NCBI GenBank assembly: GCA_015501055.1
Contig: JADNYV010000392.1
Location: 1-32,232 of the forward strand
Length of the DNA: 32,232 nucleotides
Source of the DNA: Mucidula mucida
Taxonomy: Eukaryota; Basidiomycota; Agaricomycetes; Agaricales; Physalacriaceae
Direction: 5' to 3'
Under the pieces are notes generated by a model. That model was not told where the DNA came from. It did no database searches and was given only the letters and a program-made list of their open reading frames with translations. The number at the start of each line of letters is the position of its first letter. Position 1 is the stretch's first letter. This document shows, one piece after another, positions 18,800 to 29,690 of the stretch. The translations under genes and the position numbers were made by a program.

Positions 18800-20153
18800 C
18801 AATGCACATAGAGAAGAACGAAGGCTCCGGTCCTCTGCAAATCAACCTCTACGATTACCTGTCACTCTGCACGTCCGTATTTACTTATTGCTCTATGTCT
18901 AACGACGTTCGCTGATTTTCTGTTAGGCTGGAAGTCATTTCACGCGTCGGGTTTGGGCAGAACTCAGACCATAATAGTGCGGAGACCAAGGCCATAAGCG
19001 AAACATGGCATAACGACGTACAGAACATGTCCAACTTTCCGGGATCACCGTTATCATCGACATGTTCCCATGGGTGCTTACGCTGCCGATACCTGCGCTG
19101 CACGAAGACGGCATCGCGAAGAAGATCATACTGGACGTTGGCGATCAGCTGCTTTCCGAATTACATGGCGTTATGGCGGGTGGAAATGACATCTTGTCAT
19201 TGTTGGTGAACGAATCTGCTTTGACAAAAGATCAGATGCTCCAAAATGTAAGTCCGCAAATCCAGATCAATTCAACTGCTCAGGTTTCTCCAGATTCTTC
19301 TTTCATGTACGAATGATTTACTTTTTACCTACGCCCTTCACCTCAGAATGGCTGGACACGAAATGACGACCGGAACCCTAGCAGCGACTATGCTCGACCT
19401 GGTACTGAATCCGGCCGGCCAAACCAAGCTGCGACTGGAGCTGAAAACGTGGATATCGGCGACTATGAAGCGCTCGAGGAATTGGAATACCTCGATGCTG
19501 TCATACGCGAAGGGTATGTAGTACTTCTTTGTCGATAAGATATTCACGCCCTTAAACTAGCTGTAGGCTCCGTCTTCTTCCCTCCGCACATGACAGAGAC
19601 TGTATCGCCACCCAAGCCGATGTGATACCTCTCTCCACGCCCATCACGCTCTCCAACTGTCAGACCGTCACAAGCTTGACGGTCAAGGCGGGCGATGTAA
19701 GTACTCCTTGCAGAAAACATTACAGGACTATGCTTGATATACACAGCGATTCGTCGTCCCGTTCACGGTTGTGAACACCAACCCGGCCGTCTGGGGTCCC
19801 GATGGCCCATTGTTCAAACCCGAGCGGTGGCTCGTCCCAGGCGGGGTGCCGCCGCCCAATCAGCTGCCGCGAGGACCGTATGGCAACATCTCGAGTTTCT
19901 TAGACGGGCCACGGGTGTGAATTGGCTGGCGATTAGGTACGCTGGTTTCGTGCTCCTTGCTCTGCGCGTAGTACTTATGACTTGGTGATTGATACTAGCC
20001 CTTATGGAGCTCAAGGTCCTGTTGGCGTCTATGATTCGCGCCTTTGAGTTTAGGGACACTGGCGTGAAGATCGAGAAGAGGTTCGCGCCTGTGCTGCAGA
20101 TGTTTGTTGACGGAGAGGGTACCCAGGTGCCGGTGTATGTGATACCTGTATAG
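18800..20153 (+). pseudogene. Cytochrome P450 pseudogene; haem-ligand cysteine codon is a stop
   Basis: Exons recognised: up to 18872; 18927-19247; 19347-19513; 19567-19696; 19747-19936; 19999-20153, joined by short GT-AG introns. Family marks in order: LEVISRVGFGQ (helix D/E region), MFPWVLTLPIPALHE, the I-helix AGHEMTTGTLA, the K-helix REGLRL (ExxR), NPAVWGPDGPLFKPERWL (PERF-like), then FLDGPRV-stop-IGWRL where FxGGPRxCxG is expected, and a normal C-terminus ending VPVYVIPV. Lesions: TGA at 19918-19920 in place of the haem-binding cysteine, a frame change near 19040, and another near 19441. The I-helix threonine has become methionine, as an ACG to ATG change would give. P450s of this kind are membrane-bound monooxygenases of secondary or xenobiotic metabolism. 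This copy cannot bind haem. Confidence 0.88.
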
Positions 20154-20418
20154 ATACTGTACCTATATAGTACACTTAAACATTGATGCTTCCCGCTGTG
20201 AGTGGTCTCGCGGCCCTCGCCCGTTGGGTTCTATTGCCGATTTATGATCCAGAGGGGAGCCCGTAAAACGTGCAATGACAAGAGACGAGAACGTTATTTA
20301 CAACGTCACCTTCATAATCGCGATGAAGAAATATTTAAGATATTGATTATCGTAGAATCTGCACTGCAGTACATAGGTGAAACCAGTCTTCTACCCGCTC
20401 AAACTAAGAAATTACCGC
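20154..20418. other. Intergenic between convergent P450 pseudogene and F-box gene
   Basis: About 265 bp serving as the 3' regions of both neighbours. No gene seen. Confidence 0.5.
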
Positions 20419-22133
20419 CTACCCCTCGCTATCAGAATCCTCGGAGTCGTCGTCAGACTGCTCATCGTTCGAGTCGTCATATGACTGCTCGTCGTCTGAG
20501 GCGTTGTCAGATTCCTCGTCGTCCGAGTCGTCGTCCTGCATGGTTATCCCACACTCCACTTTTAGATTGCGACAGATATCCTCCCAACGATCATCCTTCT
20601 CAAAGTATAACCAACGAGGAACACGAACGGTCTCCAAAAGGGTCCTGGGATTGACGTTAGAAGTACCAGACGTGGACGTCATGACCGAGGCATATCTGGA
20701 TTCCAGCATGTCATAGATTACCGAAAAGTTTTCCCTGAGCGCATTATCACAAAAGCAGTCGCTGATATCAAGCTTGCGAAGGCATGGCAAGAGCGGTGAC
20801 AAAGCTGGGGATACCTTCAATGCAGATATGAAGTCAACCGACATAGCCTCGTCGACGATGCAAAAGGTTTCGACACACGGTGTGTCGAGCAAGAAGCGTA
20901 GGAGGTTCTGAACGTTATCGGTATGACTGGTCATGGTACAAGAAATGTACAAGTTGACCAACGTCTCTTTCGTCCCAGTCTGTAGTTGAGGAAAATGGTG
21001 TATTTTATGATCTCTGGCTCGGAAACAGAGATTGAGGCCAGATAAGGAAGGGATATCTAAAATGGAGAAAACCTTTTGCAGATGCTTGAGATCTGGATCA
21101 CCCGATTCTATGAGTGTGAGCACAGGATTGGAAGAGAAACTGGCGCATCCCGAAGGAATACAGCGGTGTTCATTGCGAGCACGGTGAGCTCCTCCAACTT
21201 GGTCATTGTCTCGAGATAGTTATAAACCTCAGCATCATCAGAGGGAAGGTCGATAACCCTGACGAAGTTGGACCATGGGAGATCAGTGTAGTCAATCGCA
21301 TCCCATGTAAAGTAAGGGTCCACCTTGAATGTGCGAAGGACTGGCACGCTGGTGGGAATGAATACTGATACGTCCATGTTAGATTCCGACTCGTAGTCTG
21401 CATCAAAATTAAGAACAAGGATTTTTAGGGAAGAGAAGATAATGCCAGAGAATGATCGCAATGAGAGGTTTGGGATGGATATAGTGAGTTGTTTCCAACG
21501 CGGTATGGTGACCTCCAGGACAGAAAGAAGCGGATGTTCGTAAATTTCTTCAAGGCTGCAAATATATACCGACAGAGGTAGGCCTTTTGAGCGCTCGAAG
21601 AAGACTCCCAACGTATAGAGCAGCTGACGAGAAGTCTGTCTGTCCAGCTCCTCAAAATCCAAACCAATGTAAGTCCACAGGTTTGGCGATGACAGGGCAA
21701 TGTGTCGCCAGCGAAAGCACACACGGGTTAACGTCCATGGTGCGGTACGCAGATCAAGCGATGTGGCGCTTCTTTCGTTCATGGCCCAGGAGGGGACACA
21801 ATGCGAGAATATTTCCGATAAGACATCGTAGGGAAGGGAGCGCATGGGATGAATGAGGGATTTGGCGTCGGCCACGTGGGATTCAGCCTGGCTGCGAGCC
21901 CAAACGAGATTGTCCAGCGTTTCTTTTGCAAGTACAATCTTCTCATCGAGGTCCTGAAGGATCTCTGGAGCGCGATCAACAAGACGAAAGTCGGCGAGCT
22001 CTACATCGAGTGGGGGGTTGTTGCGCCGAAGGATCTCCTCGACACGCGCGGTTCGCTTTGTATGAGGCTCCTCTGGATGAAGGGATAGGAGAGCGCAGGT
22101 CGGACACAGGTTCGCGGATTTATTTTCCGCCAT
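20419..22133 (-). CDS. F-box protein with acidic C-terminus, one frameshift at about 21123-21140
   Basis: Frame 1 starts at ATG 22133 (an earlier in-frame codon is GTG) and runs 341 codons to 21108; frame 2 continues to 20419. Residues 10-13 are CPTC. About 52-95 is a coiled coil (LQDLDEKIVLAKETLDNLV). The F-box lies at about 97-152 (SLIHPMRSLPYDVLSEIFSHC, VCFRWRHIALSSPNLW). Leucine-rich repeats of irregular type follow. The reading passes from LPILCS in frame 1 to LTLIESGDPDLKHL in frame 2. A 4-bp slippage loss in a TCAC-type repeat (or a single-base loss) would explain this, and no phase-compatible intron was found. The tail is an Asp/Ser/Glu-rich run of about 38 residues. F-box proteins recruit substrates to SCF ubiquitin ligases. 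Either a young pseudogene or a sequencing error. Confidence 0.8.
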
Positions 22134-22234
22134 TTGCACTGCAGAGACGCGTCAGAACCTTGCACATGGAGGAAGACCGAAATCGTTATCTGTTCACTGA
22201 CTTCGGGCGTAGGATATCACACAAAATATACGGC

Positions 22235-22240
22235 TATATA
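22235..22240 (-). promoter_or_regulatory. TATA-like box of the F-box gene
   Basis: CTATATAG, about 100 bp upstream of the ATG at 22133 on the minus strand, a usual distance in fungi. Confidence 0.45.
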
Positions 22241-22259
22241 GAGCCCTTCGTTTGACTTG

Positions 22260-23265
22260 GTAACAACCCAAGACTTGAACTGGAATTGAGTAGTTGACAA
22301 GCTGCGGAACACCGGCCCGCTTCCAATTGCCTTCTGATGCCGCTCCTTTCAGGCTTTCACTGCTACGTCCACTGAACGTCACCGCTAGCCAGATTCTGTG
22401 TCCCCTCCAGCCGCGGAAAATACCGGGAGTGTCAAGAGCCACGGACGCTTGTGGAGACATGGGGTATGTCTGCTTTCAATGTTATGTATTTTCATTTTCA
22501 ACGCTTATTGCTTTCATGGCAGGCAAAAGCGCGCGCAATATTCGACACCATAGCACTAAATGACGACTGCCATCTTGCTTGTCGATACGAACTGGATGAT
22601 ACGCCTTCCCTTTATCGATGACGTCGACAGATAGAGCCGCTTACTGCGCCAACTTTCGAGTGGCAGCAATCGAAACCCTGTGGTGACGCGCTGGTCGGGT
22701 TTTGGGTCATATGTTGGTAACAACTAGCTCGGGTGTAAAGTCATACAGCCCTTCAGTGGCGGCTAGGAGAATTAGTACCTGGTATGTCAGCCCCGTGTTG
22801 TTGAAGTGATTGGAAAATAACCAGATTCTATCAGCTATACTTTTGGAGCGTAATCCGATGTCCTTTCAGTAGACGGAACCACCGAATTCAGTACGGACAT
22901 TCAAAATTGCGTCTCAAGTAAAGCCTCAATCGCGGGCTTCTTCAAGCACCGCACGCTGTATGCACACATCCCGGATACAAGGAGACGTCCTCTGTAACTT
23001 CTTGATCGATTACGTTTTTGGAATGTATGATTGGCGATTAGGCGTTATATGGTACCGCGCCTTTAGATCCTTGAATCCACCTCGCTGATTTCCATTTCAG
23101 TCTACCTTGGGAATATATGCGCCACACTATCACAATCACCAAAACACGCTCGCGGTCCAAATCACTCACTCGTACATGAAACTCGTGGCATTTTCGACTC
23201 ATCCCAAGAACAATGGCATTGTTGTCTTGAAATGGACACTCTCACGTGATGGACGCGCAGGTCAA
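22260..23265. other. Intergenic between divergent F-box and HMG-like genes
   Basis: About 1 kb with no recognised gene; only short frames (89 codons at most) without motifs. It contains the two divergent promoters. Confidence 0.5.
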
Positions 23266-23273
23266 TATATAAA
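23266..23273 (+). promoter_or_regulatory. TATA box of the HMG-like gene
   Basis: TATATAAA, 118 bp before the ATG at 23384, followed by a pyrimidine-rich leader (CCCTCTTATTTCACCC), a common layout for expressed fungal genes. Confidence 0.6.
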
Positions 23274-23383
23274 CGCGCCCAAACCCAGTTTGATCCTCAT
23301 TGTGAACGACCACGACTACCACATCTTCTAACATCTAACCCTCTTATTTCACCCTATCTTTGTGACCTGCCTCTACACACACT

Positions 23384-24118
23384 ATGGCGCAAGGACAACC
23401 TCTCGTGTTCAATTGGAACGGAATGCCATATAAATCTCCTCCCAACTACCGCGGTCTCTTCACCATGTCTAGGTTGCAGGGTAGTCGGTGGGTGGGCAAG
23501 TACTGGCATGCTCTCTCGGCAAAGGAACAGACTTACTGGGAATCTGTAGGACGCCTGATGACCGCGGCCTGTGACGCGGCCAGAGATAAAGCACGTCGAG
23601 AAGAGTTGACGGTTGTCGATGTGGACTTTGATATTCCGCCTTACGATGAGGATGTACCCCTTGTCGTCCCTTCGCGTCCGCCGCTCCCTCCCCGCCCGCC
23701 TCCGCCTCCGGGTGTCAAGCGCGCCTACCGTCGTCGAGCTCGCGCGCCGTCTGCCCCTCCGCAGACGCCATCCAAACCACGGACGAGGCTGGCGAAATCG
23801 CGCACGGAGCCTACTTTATCCCAGCGTGACGCGCGCGTGCCTCAGTCCTCCGAGCCTGTTACTACTTTGGAAGCTCCGCCGCTTGAGCTTACGTTCAGAG
23901 TCCAGAAACAGCCTCCCCAGCCAGAGAAAGACAAAGCGTGGCTGGCATCGCAGCCCCCTCCGGTCCAGGACCTTAGACTGCTGAGAAGGCGTCTACGGCA
24001 CAAGCGAGACCAAGAGCAGGCGAAACGGCAGGCGGAGGCGGAGGCATCGGGAGTTGGTGAACGGGCTCTTGCAACAAGGGAAAGAGCAGGAGCAAGCCGA
24101 AGGGGAGTCGATGAATGA
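23384..24118 (+). CDS. HMG-box-like, proline-rich basic protein (244 aa)
   Basis: A single-exon gene with a good promoter and an ATG in CACACTATGG context. Residues about 25-75 (RWVGKYWHALSAKEQTYW, then a long helix) resemble helices 2 and 3 of an HMG box, in which a W..L...E...YW pattern is typical. Helix 1 is not clear, so the domain may be divergent or partial. Residues about 95-120 are a polyproline run followed by an arginine-rich patch (KRAYRRRARAP). The end (about 205-244) is charged and helical. HMG-box proteins bind or bend DNA and include mating-type and regulatory factors; nothing here points to a mating locus. The frame is open and uninterrupted, so it is one of the few apparently functional genes here. 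Confidence 0.65.
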   Translation: MAQGQPLVFNWNGMPYKSPPNYRGLFTMSRLQGSRWVGKYWHALSAKEQTYWESVGRLMTAACDAARDKARREELTVVDVDFDIPPYDEDVPLVVPSRPPLPPRPPPPPGVKRAYRRRARAPSAPPQTPSKPRTRLAKSRTEPTLSQRDARVPQSSEPVTTLEAPPLELTFRVQKQPPQPEKDKAWLASQPPPVQDLRLLRRRLRHKRDQEQAKRQAEAEASGVGERALATRERAGASRRGVDE

Positions 24119-24909
24119 ATGTGAAGTTGAGAAAGCCTAGGGCGACGATTGTGTAGAAGGGCTGTTGTGGGGGGAACGAAGACGAACGAGAACCCTTAGG
24201 GACAATGTAGTGACAATATTCAAGGATACATAAATTCTGCTAGTATCTTTGTATATATTGAATTAGTACGGTTTGTTTACATGATTGGTATTTATGGCAT
24301 TACTTATTAGACAAACACGATTCACCAGAAGCTGGGCCTCGTGTCCTTCTATTGATTCGTCGTCTCCACGGTCACCCTATGTACACGTTAAGAACAAAGG
24401 ACCACAATCGTTAGTAATTCTGTGCAAACATTCCTATCCCGCCTGTTCTTATCTGTTGTTGAAAATTTGCCGTCGGGTCAATTTCCTTCTCGTCCGCGTT
24501 TGAATTTACGGTCACTGTTGATTGCTGATTTAGGCTTGGATGCGCCACGGATGTCAACCGCAGGGCGTCGATTCCTTTTAGATCATATAGTACGTTTGTA
24601 GCATCTTCAGGTGTATACTGGGATATATTTTGAACCGCCAGATACCTTGAACGTGAGACTTGTGTAGGTCGTTTCGCTTTAGAAACCATCAAAGCGCGAC
24701 TTCCTCGTGTTCGCGTAGGTTCGCGTTTTATCGCCTCTCAGTTCTGATGCACGCGGGCCGTAATCACATGGATACATTGTGGACGCATGTGGATTAACAT
24801 GCGATAAGGTCTAAGTGAGCAAACCGGACCGAGAGCATACGAGAGCGAGCAGTACATAGTAGAGATTATACAGTTAAGTAAATACATACGAGTGCCCCTG
24901 CCAATCATG
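24119..24909. other. Intergenic with one short unassigned minus-strand frame
   Basis: A 92-codon minus-strand frame starts at ATG 24689 and stops at 24411. It is polar, has no recognised motif and no clear promoter or splice support, so I do not call it a gene. Otherwise nothing was seen. Confidence 0.35.
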
Positions 24910-25990
24910 TCATGAACTGGAACTGATAGTCTCCGCGGAAGTGATATTGTCCACAGTGAGGAAGTGGACCTTCGGCGCAGCAGCGCCGAGCTGCATTATC
25001 GTCGAGGATTCCACAAGGTCGCTCGACGCGGGCTTATCAATGCTGCTCGAGCTCTGCCGACGGACAAATGCCGCTGCTTCCCGGGTAACCGAGTTCTTTG
25101 TCGACAATTCCCGAATGTTCAGTACCAGAACCGCCTCGGGTTTCTTCGGCCTGGTCAATGTCAGAGGCAGGCGGATCGCTGTGTGCGTGATCTGAGTGTG
25201 TAGAAGAACAGGGAAGGGAAGGCTGCTGCTTACCATGGTCGCGATCTAGGTAGTCGTCCCCCTGAAGCTGTATCAGCTGATCGAGGCGCAACGGATGGCT
25301 CGACGCGATGACGCGACTTGATTTGGTCCATGGTATGCGTTGGGTAACGTCAAACCGAATGAGGGAAAAGTCGGACAGCGGGAGCCTATAGCAGTGCAAG
25401 TAAGCGCTGGACGCGAAAAGAAGCAAAGCAATGGCGCACCATGGGAGATTCTCCTGCATGTCGGGTCGGTATCTTCACGTCGTCTGACGGCGGAGGTGCG
25501 ACCAGCTTCTGATTCGGCTGCTGTGACAGATACGTCCAGCGTTCGGAGGGCGACGATGCTGGAAGACCAGATACAGAGTCGACTAAAAAGAATGAGCTGG
25601 TGAAACGTGTGCCTGTAAAAGACGTACTGTGGAATTGGATGCGTCGGGTGTCTGCACTCCTAATGAACATTAATGAGTGTACAGCAGAACGGAGGATCAC
25701 TTACATGTTGGTGGGGAGGGAATGGATATCGATTGCATGCCATCGGGGTCGCCTTTATAGAATCAGGGAAACAACAATCGAACAATGGAAAACGGCATGT
25801 CAGGCACGCGGGGCCTGCTTCCAAAGTAGCACAACAGCTAACAGCAGTAACAGCACCGTCGAAAAAGGACAATGGCAAGGCAGCTTTACACCGCCTTCAG
25901 ACGCGAAATGATCTCAAAGCACGTCGCTTTTCCCGCAGCCGCCGAGACATACCGGGTCAGCGGCAGCAGAATAGAGGATGTGAGCTGTAA
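24910..25990 (-). other. Probable multi-exon gene of unknown function, not resolved
   Basis: Minus-strand splice signals occur in series: a GTAAGT donor near 25700 with a GTGCAG acceptor near 25650, a TATAG acceptor near 25388, and a GTAAGC donor at 25233 with a CTCAG acceptor at 25192 (42 bp, a multiple of three). Around them are frames such as LPWCAIALLLFASSAYLHC (hydrophobic) and an acidic serine-rich tail ending near 25037. A hydrophobic stretch followed by a polar tail hints at a membrane protein. I recognise no family and cannot give a full model. Confidence 0.3.
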
Positions 25991-27960
25991 GAGTCGCGAT
26001 ACAGAGCTCATATGGCGATGGGAGGATGAGCCCGGATGTCCTGGTCATGATGGTGACTGCCAAGATCGATGGACTGCCTCCGGATCATCAAGATTCCCCC
26101 ACATAAGGTAACTATTCTTAAAGGAAGAAGAACACCGCGACTTGTGATACTTATGTGCGTCTTGCAAACACCATAACCTGACCATAATCTTGCTCAAAAT
26201 GACCCCCTGCGTCAGGACAAGTTTAGTCGGAAATTCCCGATCAAGCGTACGTAGATCACGGTCTTATGCCAACTGGTGGTTTGACTCTTTTCGGAGCTCT
26301 CTGCATCGTTAGCCACCCCTCAGAAATGGACACTTCGTATTTGCCGCGCTGCGGCCAGTCATGCTAAGATTTGTATGACACTTACCAGGATCCGGATACA
26401 CATACTTGCTGTGGTACAAGCGGTGCACAATGCGAAAAGATTGACACGCAATTTGCTGCGGTTAGATGGAAGCCCGCTGTCAATGAGGTTGCGTATCCCC
26501 GCTTCTTTTTTCGAGGTCCACAAGCCCTTGGTTATTTGGTACACTGCCCAGCCACAGCGCGATGAGTTGCGCGATCGTAAAACCTTGCTCTGAAGATCAG
26601 TTTGAACAACAATCACGACAGCGTTTTCTAGTAGACCTCCTTCCAGATGTACTTCTGTGGGTCTTTCAACCATATTCTATCTGTTTCTGTGCCTCCTTAG
26701 CTCCTGATGCGGCTCAAACCCCGATGCAGTCAGTCGGCTTGTCATCATGTTCCACCAAGTGCCACCACACGCCCGTGGCTCGTCTCTTCTCTATCCTATT
26801 GATGATTGAAAATCCGTAAGTGGCGCAGGAGATACCCTGAGTCAAAGCGGCCAGTATACATGCAACGAAGTTATTCCTTTGGCTGGAGAATGATTTCATT
26901 TCTACACTGAAACTGCATACAGCGTCGGCTAGGATCTTGGTGTTGATTCGTTTGACTTTCAACAGCCCATTTCGTGCCCCTTAGACAATACCAAGGTTTC
27001 AAAATCTACATCTCCGAGTGAAAGTAGGCGCAAATCATGCTTTGGAGATGAGGTACGCGCACTCGTGTCCCAAAGCGCTTTGTACCATCTACAGCTCTTT
27101 TAGGGGCTGACATCGTGCTTCGCCAACGTTCTGAATCGGCCCGGTGAAGCGACAGGTGGCAAGTCTACCTGTCCTGCAGCCTTCGTAGACGCCAGAAGTC
27201 ATCATCCGATTACTAGAAGTCTTTACAGGCGACACGACAACAAGGTTTTGAGTTTGTCAATGAACTGAACGCTGTAGCGGAACAATATCGACATGATGTC
27301 AAGAAGTCTAGCGTATCGGCCACACCAGTTGCTGTGAGGGTGCTGTGACCGTATTACACTGCCGTACATCCAGGCTTCTCATGTACATGCTCGTTGTTTT
27401 TTAGAGACGACCAGTTGAAGAGCAGCTCATTTATAACTTGACGTACGTGCCATTCGAAGGTCGAACGAAGGAGAACACGTCTAAACACGCTCACGGTACT
27501 GGTCGAAGAACCTCTCCGAAAGTGATTGCCGAATTTGGCCGACGTTTGGTGGCACGTGGACGTTTCTCACTTTCTCATTAACGATCACTTTGCGTTAAAG
27601 CATACTGCATCACAGTTCCAGAAGAATTGAAGCCTTAAACAACAGTCAGTAATCATACTCCTCTCTTTCATGAACTAAGATCCCGCAGGCACCCATTGTA
27701 AATAGTAAGTCCGACAAATTTACTTCAAAATACTAGGGACGCGCCGTACAACAGTCCGCTCTAGTGACGCGTCAAGCGGTTGTCGAGGTACTCATCTGTA
27801 TGGCTTGCGTAAACGGCTATCAAGGTTCAGATCCGAGCAGTCTTTACCCTTTCCTCCTTCCCCCAGTTCACATACCGTCAGAATCATTACAGCCAGCAGG
27901 CGAACGACAGCCATTTCAAACGTTGCTCTCTGTACTAAACAGCGTATTGACTTAGAGACA
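25991..27960. other. Long stretch without a recognised gene
   Basis: Open frames are short, at most 104 codons (minus strand, 26359-26673). A minus-strand frame at 26714-26962 contains a hydrophobic segment (LAALTQGISCATYGFSI) that could be one membrane exon. No family, repeat, RNA gene or promoter could be assigned. Confidence 0.4.
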
Positions 27961-27980
27961 TAACAGAGACCACGACTCGT

Positions 27981-28060
27981 GTGGAATTCTGTGCGAACTG
28001 CGCCCTTTCTTTACTCAAGCCTACAGGAGCGCCAAAGACGCGCACCGAGCGCGTGGAAGC
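27981..28060 (+). pseudogene. N-terminal fragment of a third F-box gene
   Basis: The frame reads FCANCALSLLKPTGAPKTRT then ERVE. It matches the start of the F-box gene at 22133 (LCPTCALLSLHPEEPHTKRT, then ARVE) and, even more closely after the cysteines, the pseudogene at 13808 (CTLALLQPTKAPKTRT). The first codon is GTG, not ATG. Similarity is lost soon after, apart from a doubtful F-box-like stretch near 28170 (RGMSWILFDAL). It is therefore a truncated or heavily diverged copy. Confidence 0.5.
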
Positions 28061-28211
28061 TCCTGCGCCGACGTATCGCGCTAGTTTTGAACGTGGACTA
28101 TGGCTATTGCTACGGCTACAGCGCGACGACTTGCATTTCACAAACGCTGCAACAGCTCTTGGGCAGTGTTCATCCCGAGGTATGTCTTGGATCTTGTTTG
28201 ACGCCTTGTAG

Positions 28212-28746
28212 TCCATTCGATGGATTCAGACGCCCAGCCACGCCTTGCTAAATTTGACTTCAACTCGTTTGCAGCCTCTCTCACACCGGATCGCTGCCTG
28301 ACGACCCACGTCTCATGTTCCCAGCGCGTTTCTTCGTTTCATTCTGTTGGAACATTTGAACTTCCAGGTTCACAACGCGGGTACGTCGTGAGACGTACGT
28401 GTAAAGGCCGTCTCAGATGTCGTGTGTTGAATGAGTTGATCAAAGAAAAGCAGCTTACAGACCTAACATCGATCTCAAAGCTGTAGAACTTCTCACGCTA
28501 AAGGATCTACCGAAAAGGCGCAGAAAAACGGGAGTACAGCGACGAAAACCATTGCGGACTAAAGCGTAGGCACCCTCTAGCCTGTTTCTTTAAGCTCTCT
28601 TCTTTCGCTGACTTGCGCTTTATTCTTCGAAAGTCTGAAAACGATACTTAAGGACTAGATTTATTTCACTTTGACACAGACTTCAATCTAATACATGTCG
28701 CTTCGCCAGGACTCGGGACCCGCGACAAACTGTTTGGAACGGTGAT
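28212..28746. other. Intergenic, no gene recognised
   Basis: One 88-codon plus-strand frame (28220-28486) lacks motifs. The right end is the 3' region of the secreted-protein gene. Confidence 0.4.
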
Positions 28747-29143
28747 TTACGAGAAGTTGAAACTCTCGAGGTTGAACCTGCACCCATGCATCGTTAGCCC
28801 ATTCCACTGACTGTTACCGAGTCGGAAATGCTTACCCAGCGGGTCCGGTGGCGCATCCAGAGCCGCCGCCGGTAACAATCGTGGCGCCATTGGTGCAGCG
28901 ATCGTGCGCGCCGCCAGACTCGAAGAAGTTGGCGTGGTTGGGGACTCCGGAGTAGCTGATGGACTTGGCGGAGCCGCCGTTGGTGAGGAAGACACACGAG
29001 CCCGCGCTCACACCGGGGCTCCTGGCGATGACAGACCCTCCACAGTTCGCGCCGGAGAACCACACGAAGTCAGCCCCCAACGCCCCGGGGGCGGCGGCGG
29101 CGACGAGGAGAGCGCTGGCGATGAAGGCGATGTTGAATTGCAT
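28747..29143 (-). CDS. Small secreted protein, 112 aa, two exons
   Basis: Exon 1 (29143-28836) and exon 2 (28777-28747) join across a 58-bp intron (GTAAGC...GTGCAG) in phase, adding a C-terminus FNLESFNFS. I chose the ATG at 29143 because it opens a clear signal peptide (MQFNIAFIASALLVAAAAPG, cleavage likely after residue 23). The mature part is about 89 residues, glycine/serine-rich, with four cysteines (34, 50, 83, 97) that could form two disulphides. Motifs WFSGANCGGS, SISYSGVP and HDRCTNGA recall small beta-sheet secreted proteins; a beta/gamma-crystallin-like fold is only a guess. Such proteins are often secreted during host or substrate colonisation. No function can be assigned. Its 5' half and promoter are duplicated in inverse orientation at the window end. 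Confidence 0.85.
28778..28835 (-). other. Intron of the secreted-protein gene (58 bp)
   Basis: GTAAGC donor, GTGCAG acceptor, and a CTAACG branch-like string. Splicing in phase 2 avoids an immediate TAA. Confidence 0.8.
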
Positions 29144-29690
29144 TCTGTTTGTTTGGTAGCTTCTCGAAAAAAAGCGGGGGTGAGTTTGCAAAATCGGCGG
29201 AGAGAGACTGGAAATGCTAACCTAATCAAAAGCACGATGAGGAGCTGAATGAAAAGCATCCAAGAGGGTAGGCTTTTATACGTTCTCCGTTGCTAAGAAT
29301 ACCCAAAACCAGCTATGATGACAGCGGGAAGACAGTAAGGAAAAAGTGCATACAGGTCACGCTCCCATGGAGGAACCGGAGAAGTATGCGATGTTACCAA
29401 CAACATCGGGATCGCATGCGGCGGCGTGTGGTCCCCATCTAGGATTCGTATAAGACTTTGATTCGCATCTCCGTCATGTGCAACTCATCATAACTGGGGA
29501 GGTAGTACTTCATTCAATTTCAGGCCGTGTACTCTACCTACAGCAGGGTGATTCAAGAAGAGTAAGCAATATATCTCATTCGGTTTTTCCACTACTGAGA
29601 GCTCAAACTCGGTCTCGTGCACCTTACATTTAACGGTTCTGCGGCAATTACTGTTAGTTATGTACGTTACGCACGTTGGACGATACGAAT
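29013..29690. repeat. Left arm of an inverted duplication (secreted-protein gene 5' part, promoter and upstream DNA)
   Basis: Its reverse complement matches about 31538-32232. The part from roughly 29085 to 29550 is near identical: two substitutions noticed in the upstream section and none in the promoter. A second, more divergent homologous block (29600-29682) matches 31538-31622. The stretch between them differs. Confidence 0.9.
29273..29280 (-). promoter_or_regulatory. TATA box of the secreted-protein gene
   Basis: TATAAAAG on the minus strand, about 130 bp before the ATG at 29143, followed by a leader with CTCTCTCC and an A/C-rich stretch. The same element is conserved at 31959-31966 in front of the inverted copy. 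Confidence 0.75.

Noticed and set aside
19918..19920. UGA read as selenocysteine in the P450
   Set aside because: P450 haem ligation uses cysteine, most fungi lack selenocysteine machinery, and the gene has other lesions.
21123..21180. A 54-bp intron (GTATTC...CATAG) explaining the frame change in the F-box gene
   Set aside because: Donor phase and acceptor phase do not match the frames on either side; a small deletion fits better.
24411..24689. 92-codon minus-strand frame
   Set aside because: No recognised motif or promoter; kept only as a remark in the intergenic entry.
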